From Telopea speciosissima (taxonomy: Eukaryota > Streptophyta > Magnoliopsida > Proteales > Proteaceae): a DNA stretch of 64,000 nucleotides. Below are positions 56,021 through 64,000 of the stretch, in pieces. Position numbers and translations under genes: made by a program. The stretch is taken from contig NC_057924.1 of assembly GCF_018873765.1 (NCBI RefSeq), positions 16,579,001-16,643,000 of the forward strand. The letters run 5' to 3'. The notes beneath the pieces are model-generated. The model was not told the origin of the DNA. It saw only the letters and a program-made list of their open reading frames with translations, and made no database searches. The stretch's first letter is position 1, and each line of letters begins with the position of its first letter.

Positions 56021-56495
56021 TAAGGCCCCGTTTATTTAGAGGGAAAGGTGGGGTGGGATTGTTGGGAAGATGGACAATTTGGATCCTCTACTGCCGAGCT
56101 GCCCGGCAGGACCGTGCTGCCCAGACATGGTGTTGTATGCAATGTCCACCTTACCCCTGCCCAAACGCCTTACCCAAGTGGGGGTAAGATGGTCATTGCG
56201 CATAGTACTGTGTCTGGGCAGCACGGTCCTACTGGGCAGCTCGGTAGTAGAGGATCTGGATCTGAAGATGGAACCCACATGTTGGTGGGGTTTTGTTAGG
56301 ATGAATATGTTGAGGTAAAGTTATTTTTCCCACCAAACAATGGAAATTAATGATGTCTCCTCAGCTTTTGTAAGTTTACCATCCCAAATTAACCAAACAA
56401 TGTTGGGGTGAGATTTTGAAGTGTCACATTAGGATTTTCCCACCCCAATAATTCCACCCCACCTAAGTCCTCTTTAAACAAACGGAGGGGCCTAA
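56021..56495. mobile_element. Tourist-like MITE with TAA duplication, carrying a second MITE
   Basis: Element 56024-56492. Left end GGCCCCGTTTATTTAGAGGG; right end, complemented, GGCCCCTCCGTTTGTTTAAA. TAA lies on both sides. 'ggtggggtggga' and its complement lie just inside. The interior is split by the foldback at 56077-56268. PIF/Harbinger-derived by its ends and target. Confidence 0.75.
56077..56268. mobile_element. ~190-bp foldback MITE nested in the Tourist-like MITE
   Basis: The left arm GGATCCTCTACTGCCGAGCT, GCCCGGCAGGACCGTGCTGC, CCAGACA pairs nearly perfectly with TGTCTGGGCAGCACGGTCCT, ACTGGGCAGCTCGGTAGTAG, AGGATC. Pairing continues weakly to the centre. GC-rich arms contrast with the AT-rich host element. 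Confidence 0.85.
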
Positions 56496-56540
56496 ATGAA
56501 AAACTTAAAGGGTGAAACAAAATGGAAAATCAAGAACCTA

Positions 56541-56568
56541 AAGGGGAGAGAGAGAGAGAGAGAGAGAA
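56541..56568. repeat. GA microsatellite
   Basis: A run of GA repeats after 'aaaggggaga'. Confidence 0.85.
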
Positions 56569-56756
56569 CCTTTGTCGGAACTTGCAGGAGCACTAAGCTG
56601 CAAGCAATAGTCAATGTTCAATTTTGATCCACAAGTGAAAAAAACCCTAAAATGAACAAAAAGAAAGGGTGAGTTGAAACCGTGAAAATGTGAAACGACA
56701 TGTATAGTTGGGATTTGGGAACTAAAGTCCTTAATGTAAAATAATGTTGTTATTAA

Positions 56757-57340
56757 TAGGGTTGTCAAAAAAAAAACCGCTCATCCCGATTCGGCCATAA
56801 CCCTCCTTGAGTCCGAACAGGGCTGGGTTGGGCTGGGCTTGGGAATAAGGAAGGGTCGGGCTAGGTTTCACAATTGCTAGGCCCTGGTAGGACCAGCCCA
56901 ACCCTGTATTAATTAATGTATTATATAAAATAAATAATATATTAATGTATTATATATACATATAATATTATATGTTATATAATAAATTAATGTATTATAT
57001 ATATAATAAATTAATGTATTATATAATATATAAGACATTAATATATTATTTATTTTATATAATACATCAAAAAGTGGGCTAGGGCTATGTTAAGTGGGCT
57101 TTGATATATATTAATATAATCAAGGGGGCTGTAATGCCATGGTGGGTTTTGTTAATTTCACTATTCAATGGACCAATCAGGGTTGGGCCGGGTTTGGGAA
57201 AACCCTGCTAGGGTCGGGCTGAGTTGAGGGTATACTTGGCTCTGGCAGGGTTGGGCTGGGCTTAGGTTTAGGTTAAGGCTCCTAGGGTTGGGCTAGGGTT
57301 AAGGCCAAGCCTGGCCCAGCCCGACCCATTGACACCCCCA
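56757..57340. mobile_element. 584-bp hAT-like element
   Basis: Starts TAGGGTTGTCAA and ends TTGACACCCCCA. GGGCTGGGTTGGGC-type repeats fill both ends in inverted sense. Flanks GTTATTAA and ATTGTTAA match at 6 of 8. The core is a run of TATA-rich sequence. Confidence 0.7.
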
Positions 57341-57990
57341 ATTGTTAAAGAGTAATAGATGTAAAAGAATGTTAAAGAGTAATAAGATACAGTGTTATAC
57401 CATAGTAACCGTACAATAATAGTATGTAAATATATTATTAATAACATACCGTGATACCACCAACTAGTATTATTACAAAATTAAAATTAAAATTAAAATT
57501 TAATTAATCATTTATTCGGATAAATGGATACGAATACATTTTTCGAATATTTTATTACCATCGGATAGTTAAAGGAATCGGATAATTATTATATTTGTAT
57601 CTAATTAGTTACCAAATGGATTTAGATAGTTTCCGGATAGTGATTTTGCGAATACGAATTCCCTTAAATAGATACGTACATGGATCGAATATGGATTTTC
57701 GACTATCCATAAATAAGGTTGCCATGTTACTTGGTGCCTTTGCCCTGACACAGGAAGGACGAAATGACCTCCCCACCCCCTATGAAGGGTGAAAATCCCA
57801 CCATCCATGTTGGATGCCATGTGTGCTCTCATAGGCCCCCACATTGGTGCAAGGGCAAGCAACCTGACAACGATCCCCCTCCCAATAATAAAAATTTGGG
57901 AAAAGAACACTACTTGGTCATGTGACTCATGCGCCCAGACATAAGAGCACACAAAAGTCCCACCCTGCCCCCATGAAATAAAAAATAGCA

Positions 57991-58831
57991 TTTATGTTTA
58001 AGGGTGTCAAAATGGAACCGGAATAGACTGTTTATGATTGAACCAAACCACATCGCAAAAAAATGATCCAGTTTTGATTTCATAGGTTTTCTTCTCCGTT
58101 CGCTTTTGATTTACACTGCAAAATCGACGGTTCTAAATCGAATAAAAACCGACCTAGCTCTCACTCGAATATTAGTCCACACATTAATAGAGTTAATTAA
58201 TAAAATAATAATTAATTTAATAAACAGCAATTTTTGCATTATACTTGAAACATAAAATAAGTAAAATGTGTTGAGAAAAAGGGCAGTGAAGATGAGATTT
58301 TTTAAAACAAAACCCTACTTGCTAAAATGGATCATGTTAAACCATACCTGCTAATGTAAGAAATAGGTTATCATGTTAAAATGGATTAAAAAACCCTACT
58401 TGCTAATGTAAGAAATAGCTTATCACGCATGTGAGAGTGTAGAAGAAAACAAATGGGAAAACAAGGAACATGGAATGAAAAGAAGGATGGTGAAGATGGG
58501 ATATTTTTTTAATCACATAGGTGTAAGAAAAAGGATGAGTGGGGGACACTAGGTTAGAGAATGAGGAAATACGAGAACATATAGGGTTTGAAAAGCTGAG
58601 GTTGTCTTTATTATCAATTTTCAAAACTAGTACTACAAAGCGCATAAAAATCTGTCATGAACTAGATAACGAGACCGAATAAAAATCGATAAAATCGTAC
58701 CAAATGCAAAACGATTCTGATTTTGGTTGATTTATCCGGTTTGATTTTGATTTCACCTTGTCAAAATGTAAAATGCACTAAAACCAAACCAAATAACCGG
58801 AACCCGACCAATTGACACCCTTATCTATGTT
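57991..58831. mobile_element. 825-bp hAT-like element, abutting the next one
   Basis: Element 57999-58823 starts TAAGGGTGTCAA and ends TTGACACCCTTA. Flanks TTTATGTT and TCTATGTT match at 7 of 8. No transposase. Confidence 0.75.
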
Positions 58832-59508
58832 TAGGGGTGTCAATTCCAGGCCCGACATGGTAGAACTGATCGAGCCTGCCCGGCCCAATCAGGCCCAACC
58901 AGTTTACTAAACGTGTTGGGCTTAAGCCTGATATGTTTAGTAACTAGGCGGTCCGGCGTGGGGTCTTAGCCCGTCGGGCGCCCAACTGGACCAACCGAAT
59001 GCTAGCCCGGCCTTATTTGCTGGTTTTGAAACCTTGTGAACTGAATATTTATAAATTTTAGTGGCATGTTTGGTCTTTGGATGATCGATCATGTTTTAAC
59101 TTAATATGGGTCTTAAAAATTGACATCTTAGTCGATGGATTAGGTTCATAATACACACATATTTTATAATATGTTCTCACTCACTCTCATATAAAAACAT
59201 CATGCAGTAACTTTATCCCATGTAGCATGAGTAAACCCAGAAGACGTTGGACTTTAATTGGTATCTTGATTAACTTATTTATCCATATTTTGAAGACCAC
59301 ATGATTAGGATTTTTTTTCCTCCATTGATCAAAGCTAATAAACTCAAGCAGCGAGCAAGAAAAAGATAAGTTGTTTATTCTATTACTCTTAAATATATTA
59401 AGACCCGGTTAGAATTAAACATGCCGATTACACTAGCCCGATATGATTGGAGCCCAACACCCGACTGAACCTAATCGAGCCCGACCGGTCAACACCCCTA
59501 TCTATGTT
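58824..59508. mobile_element. 669-bp hAT-like element, perfect 8-bp duplication TCTATGTT
   Basis: Element 58832-59500 starts TAGGGGTGTCAA and ends GTCAACACCCCTA. TCTATGTT lies on both sides, and the left copy is also the right target copy of the preceding element. CCCGGCCCAATCAGGCCC-like subterminal sequence. Confidence 0.85.
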
Positions 59509-60536
59509 GATACCCTCTGCGTAGCTCTCACCGGACCCTACATTGGGCCATACGCTACACGACTCAATAAAGATCTACCCTAAAATTTACAGAAAAAAAA
59601 GTCTCCCATTCCTCCTCCAGCGTGTTTACCATTTCCTGAAATTCAACTGAAGAACATATCATCATAATTGTGGGTTGCTTACATGAAACAAGAACAGCCT
59701 AATCCCCCCAATAGAATAGAAAACAGCAACCCCTTGCTAAGACCATTCTAACTTCAGTGTTCTATCGTTATATATAGCCTTTCAGCTCTAGTAAGGGAGA
59801 AATGATTGCGCGTGCAAGACTTCTCAGTAGTAAGTACTTAAGAACATGTATGTATTTATGTTCTTCTCTAATGGCCAAACTCATACCCAACCAAGCAAAG
59901 GTCAATTAAGCTTTAATCTTGTTCTGGGTCTCTCTTGTCTTTAATGTACAAAATCTGAGCCACCTCATTCTTCTCAGATTTGGAACTTAAAAACCCTTCT
60001 AAATTCCAAACAAGAATCAAAACAATTACGATTTCTAATTTTCTATACAAGCTACAAGCCCAACCTCCTCAAAATAGTTTCCTGACCATCAACACTGATT
60101 TTGGAAACCAAAGCTCATCACGCGCAGTGACGATGTTAACCCACTCCTTCCTTTCTCTTTATGGCTAACTTCCGAGCACTCACTGACGCATGCATCAGAT
60201 CCGAGCATTAGTGTTTGATTGTGAGAGAAATTAACCATCGAATGCTCTCTCTCTCTCTCTCTCTCCCTCTCCGAGTCTCACGGCATGCGACGACGTACGT
60301 ACGTAGCCGGCTACCAGTATCACCATCATCACAATTACTACTATTACTGCGCTTCAATGCAAACTACCAATGCCTCTGAACCCTACTCTTGTATTCGATT
60401 CTTACTCTTTTTGCCTCTTAATCATACCCATAACTCCCTCTGCCTACGTACACATTCAAGTTGCCTTGAAATTTCTTTGAGAACTACAAACTCTACACGA
60501 GATGGGTTGTTTTGGACCAAAAAAATGCCTAGGTCG
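59509..60536. other. Unique-looking intergenic stretch with a CT microsatellite
   Basis: No coding exon supported. It includes (CT)n at about 60245-60266 and an ACGTACGTACGTA run at 60292. Short frames lack domain similarity. Confidence 0.5.
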
Positions 60537-62061
60537 ATCAATGGTAGGGGTGTCAATAAAGCCCGGCTGGCCCGAACCCGCCCGAACCAGCCCTGAGCCC
60601 GGCCCGGACCCGACCCTAATTTTTCAACCCTGAGGGCGGGTTTGGGTTTAGTTATAGCCTGGCCCTGGCAGGGTCGGGTCGGGTCAGGGTTTAGATCCCG
60701 GGCTTAGTCCGGCCCGGCCCGGCCCGACCCTGTATTTTAATTATAAGTATATATATATATATAGATATTTATATTATAATAACACTCAAAAATGGACAAT
60801 AAAAAAAAAACACCTCAAAACACTCAAAACCCTAAATCGATTCACATTTCACAAATGCTCAACCCCTTCTCTTTAACTTCATCCGCCGTTTGCTTCAAAT
60901 CTTCTCCAAACCCCATCTCTTTCCCTTCATGCTCTGTTTGCTACAATTCTTCTCCAAACACGATTCTCATAAGCTCGTTCCCTTCTCGAACAAGAGAACC
61001 CTAAAGGCCGAAACCCCATCTCTTTCCCTTCATCTTCTGTTTGCTGCAAATCTTTTCCAAATCCAAATGAAAATGAGAGTCGAACCCTAAACAGCCTAAA
61101 CCCCTTCTCTTTCCCTTCGGCCTTCCCACTTTGCGATTTCTGCAAATTATCCCCACATCGAAAAACAAAAGGAAAGAATCGTTGAACTTGAAGGAGCTTT
61201 GAAGTCTGAAGTCTGAACTCGTTGAACATCTGCAGCTTTGAAGGCGGTTTATAGAACCCCCTTGCGGTATCTGTCTCCTTTCCTATCTATTCTTATACCT
61301 ATATTGCTAACAGATAATCAGGTTAGATCAATTCAACTCAACTACCCTGCGGCTATACTGTTCTTTCAATTTTCAGATTTGTTTAGCTTATCTGTTTCCG
61401 CTATTTAGAGTTAAACTCATTTCTTCAATAGTCTCTAATTTTTTTCTCTCTGAATCTTCTAATCAATTTTCAACTCTTTTCTTAGACTCAAGTTCTATTG
61501 CATTTGATAAGACCTGCTCTTATCTCTTAATTTGCATATCGACAACTTCTATATTTTGTGATTCCATTTTGAGTCTCTATAAATTTCTTTTTCTATTGAT
61601 CAATTAATTCAATTTTGTACAGTAGGATTTCTCAGAAAACTACTGTTTTGTTATCAAAATTTTATCCTACTCTGCAAACCCATTGATTGAAGTTTCATAC
61701 CATTTTGATTTGATTTGGTTTGCTGAATTTATTAAATTATCTGAGTTTCTGATTCTTTTCCATGTCTATTTTTTCTTCTATTCTTCTTTTCGGATTATTG
61801 TTGTTGGAACTTAGAAACCCATTACTTGATCTAGCTTCAAGTATTAATTTCATGGGATTAAAACACAAAAATCAGGGTCAGGGTCAGGGTCAGGGTCAAT
61901 CAGGGCCAACCCGACCCTGACAGGGTCGGGTCAGGGTTGAGGGTTTCTTGGCCCTGCCAGGGTTGGGTCAGGGTCAGGGTTTAGGTTAAGGCCTCTAGGG
62001 TCAGGGTCAGGGTTTAGGCAGGCCCGGCCCAACCCGACCCATTGACACCCCTAATCAATGG
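60537..62061. mobile_element. 1.5-kb hAT-like element, perfect 8-bp duplication ATCAATGG
   Basis: Element 60545-62053 starts TAGGGGTGTCAATAAAGC and ends CCATTGACACCCCTA. ATCAATGG lies on both sides (60537-60544, 62054-62061). Subterminal CCCGGCCC/GGGTCAGGG repeats occur in opposite sense. The interior has three imperfect direct copies of 'ccccatctctttcccttcat' plus 'ctgtttgct...tctccaaa' (about 60864-61060). No transposase. Confidence 0.85.
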
Positions 62062-62326
62062 TGTTCGGTCATGAAGAAAATGTTATTGTACTGGTGAAGT
62101 CTGATCTCAATCCAAAAAATACTGTGGTGATTTTTCAACGGGTCTCATTTTGAAACCGAAACACGCCAGAATGGCCAAAAAGATTGGATGGGCCTCTAAT
62201 GCCAGTTTTGTACTTTTTAGGTTAGGGTTTTCTTATTTATTGTTGTTATGTTTTTAAGAGATGAGAGAGTGAAGGAGTAAATCACATAAATCTTGTCTTG
62301 TGTGTGTGTGTGTGTGTACTTTTGGA

Positions 62327-62478
62327 TCTTTGTCCCTTCCAGTTCTCTGTCCGGCCTAATTCCCCCCAATGCATGTAATAAGGATGGCACAATGACCACC
62401 CTACCCCTGCCCAAAAACTCTGTTCAGGTGGGATCCACCCACCCTTATTACAGGCATTAGAGAACTGAAAGAGATAAT
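62327..62478. mobile_element. ~150-bp foldback MITE-like repeat
   Basis: TTTGGATCTTTGTCCCTTCC, AGTTCTCTG and TGTAATAAGG pair with CCTTATTACA, AGAGAACTGAAAGAGAT. It shares 'gcacaatgaccaccctaccc' with the foldback at 56.1 kb. Preceded by a GT microsatellite (62299-62317). Confidence 0.65.
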
Positions 62479-63036
62479 TTTCCGTGTAATTTCTCTTCTT
62501 TTTTCGTTTTCTGCAAAATCGTGATTCTAATGTGTTGTTTTTCTAACAAAAAAATTCCCTAACGAAAGATCTCAATTCCTAGATGCAATACTTCATGTGA
62601 ACTTCCATCTTTTTTTGGTTGAGCTTCTATAAATATAATCTAAGTAGTAGGTGGGGTCAGTGGGGACCTATGTTTCTGTGGTATTATCTAAAATGAACAA
62701 AACTATCCCATCATTTTGGATTAAAAAGATCAGTGAAAGCAACTTTGGTGAAACTAGTTATAGTGTTCTACAGCTTTAGATATCAAATGATGTTTCTGGG
62801 GGGAGCAATCAAAGGAAAGACAACAAAAACATTCTTTCATAGACACAAACATTCAGAAAATTCAAATACATAAGACGAATAAAGATAGAAACTTAGAACA
62901 TAAACTATACTACCTATACTACCCCTGGCATTTAAGGTTTAGGTACATATCCTTCTTTAATGTAAACCTGCAAAAGTCAAGTTCCAGAGTTCAGAGAGAG
63001 GGGTCATTGCCTCAATTCTCTTTCATGTCTTAGGGA
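62479..63036. other. 3' flank of the NAC gene
   Basis: AT-rich non-coding DNA containing the NAC 3' UTR on the minus strand. No separate feature seen. Confidence 0.6.
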
Positions 63037-63639
63037 TCAGTAACTCCACATGCAATCAAGCTCGGTGGCCCCCACTGGCAACCTGCTTGTCTCCATCTTC
63101 TGAGGTTCACATTCTGTCCAATTGACACCGGAGCTGCACATGTTAAGCCCATTTTGGTGGTTGGAGACCGGTATGGCACCCTCCGGCGCCACTTGAGAGA
63201 AGAAGAAAGGAAACTGTAGATTTTCCTGCAAAGATCTCAAGCTTGGGAACCCCGAGAGTCCCTCGTACCTCCCAAACCGTGCAGGGTTGTCTGTAGGAGA
63301 GATGAGCGACGAAGCAGATGACCCAAGAACCAATGGGAGCTGATGATTCATATAAGGTACAGCAGCAGCAGCAGCAGCAGAAGCAGCTACGGTGGAGAAA
63401 CAGGGCACGTGCTCCCTTGCGCTTTCGCTCTCATAAAAGCAACTCTCTCGGTCATTTACCGTGTAGGGAGACGAATCGAGCAGTGGCGGAAGCGACGACG
63501 ATGATGGAGACCCAACATCCTGGCAAAGATTTGCAGTGGAAGAGAGACGATTCTTCTTGCTTCCATTACTGCTACTTCCACTACCACCACCACCAATGGC
63601 TACAGTCTTTTGAAACACACGGGAGATCACCCACTCATC
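63037..63639 (-). CDS. NAC gene, exon 3 (terminal)
   Basis: 201 codons including TGA (63039-63037). Subdomain E then the C-terminal activation region. The poly-Ala run is encoded by GCT-type repeats, seen as CAG repeats on the plus strand at 63360-63385. Confidence 0.93.
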   Translation of the reverse strand, partial: DEWVISRVFQKTVAIGGGGSGSSSNGSKKNRLSSTANLCQDVGSPSSSSLPPLLDSSPYTVNDRESCFYESESAREHVPCFSTVAASAAAAAAVPYMNHQLPLVLGSSASSLISPTDNPARFGRYEGLSGFPSLRSLQENLQFPFFFSQVAPEGAIPVSNHQNGLNMCSSGVNWTECEPQKMETSRLPVGATELDCMWSY

Positions 63640-64000
63640 CTACGTTAATGGGTATCCAAATCAGTTTAAAGTGAGAAAGAGAGATTTGTAAAGCTAAAAA
63701 TAGCCTCAAATGGTAAAAAAGATCCACCACAAAGTGACAGCAGAATTCATACCCTGGAGCTTCGGGAGAGGTAATGGTACGATAGTTTCCCTTCAAGGCG
63801 ATATTCATGCATGACCCAGTTGCTTTTCTCACCCTTTGGAGCTCTACCACGATAGAAAACCAAAGTTTTCTTCATACCCACAAGTGCAGAAGTTCTTGAG
63901 CTGTAAATCTCTCTATCCTTCCCAGTTGCTTTCCAGTAACCAGCTTCAGTGGCTCTGTTTGTTCGAAGCCCAGTTGGGTACTTTCGGTCTCGGAGACTAA
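63037..64000 (-). CDS. NAC-domain transcription factor (NAM/CUC-like), last two exons; 5' part off the right edge
   Basis: Plant-specific nuclear transcription factor; the NAC domain binds DNA and dimerises. Exon 2 runs from beyond 64000 to 63753 and encodes subdomain C ([20 protein letters not shown]) and subdomain D ([40 protein letters not shown]). Exon 3 (63639-63037) begins with subdomain E ([11 protein letters not shown]), joined in phase 0 through GT at 63752 and AG at 63641-63640. A 200-residue variable region follows, rich in Ser and Gly with a poly-Ala run (ASAAAAAAV), ending LDCMWSY and TGA. Exon 1 with the LPPGFRFHPTDEE block should lie right of the window. The splice pattern and D/E sequence fit the NAM/CUC and NAC100-like clades; the exact orthologue is uncertain. 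No lesion is seen. Confidence 0.93.
63753..64000 (-). CDS. NAC gene, exon 2 (partial)
   Basis: Open from the window edge to the donor GTATGA at 63752. Carries NAC subdomains C and D, with the nuclear-localisation-like [18 protein letters not shown]. Confidence 0.92.

Noticed and set aside
56930..57060. TATATA-rich block as a possible centromeric or origin-like repeat
   Set aside because: It is the low-complexity core of a 584-bp hAT-like element and shows no higher-order repetition.
63318..63674. 118-codon plus-strand frame with poly-Gln
   Set aside because: Antisense of NAC exon 3; the Gln run is the complement of the poly-Ala codons.

Overview
This window is nuclear DNA from a flowering plant. 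The evidence is spliced genes with plant-type introns, a NAC-domain transcription factor (a plant-specific family), a plant-type TFIIIC subunit, and dense Ty1/copia, Ty3/gypsy, hAT-like, Mutator-like and Tourist-like elements. AT-rich introns of 3 to 4 kb suggest a medium or large genome, probably a eudicot; the species cannot be read from the sequence.

Three host genes can be supported, all on the minus strand. (1) A gene for TFIIIC subunit 5 (GTF3C5/Tfc1 type) runs from its ATG at 8716 leftwards past the window edge. Five exons (8582-8716, 4283-4679, 4081-4170, 3878-3968, 431-497) join in frame, separated by introns of 3.9 kb, 112 bp, 112 bp and 3.4 kb. Intron 1 holds a truncated copia element. 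(2) A two-exon gene at 12546-12856 encodes a 62-residue single-pass membrane protein. (3) The last two coding exons of a NAM/CUC-like NAC gene lie at 63037-63639 and from 63753 off the right edge.

Nearly everything between 13 kb and 62 kb is mobile DNA, much of it nested. 13.3-19.7 kb: a solo LTR, a 3.46-kb hAT-like element with a perfect 8-bp target duplication, and a short LTR element with no gag or pol. 21.2-26.3 kb: a Mutator-like element with ~200-bp inverted ends and a 9-bp duplication, split by a deleted chromodomain gypsy element flanked by TTCTC. 26.9-33.5 kb: a possible large inverted-repeat element around a gag-only gypsy derivative with 1.27-kb LTRs. 33.65-38.7 kb: a TAA-flanked candidate element containing a tRNA-like gene. 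40.35-42.46 kb: a hAT element carrying a foldback element with mirrored hairpins. 43.8-55.7 kb: an RE1-type copia element (duplication CAAGA) split by a second, 7.0-kb copia element (duplication CACCC). 56.0-62.1 kb: a Tourist-like MITE with another MITE inside, then four hAT elements, two of them abutting and sharing one 8-bp target.

The host genes show no operon-like cooperation. The main interest is the insertion history: several complete nestings dated by target-site duplications, degraded gag/pol reading frames whose stops often look like C-to-T or G-to-A decay, and possible capture of host gene pieces by non-autonomous elements.
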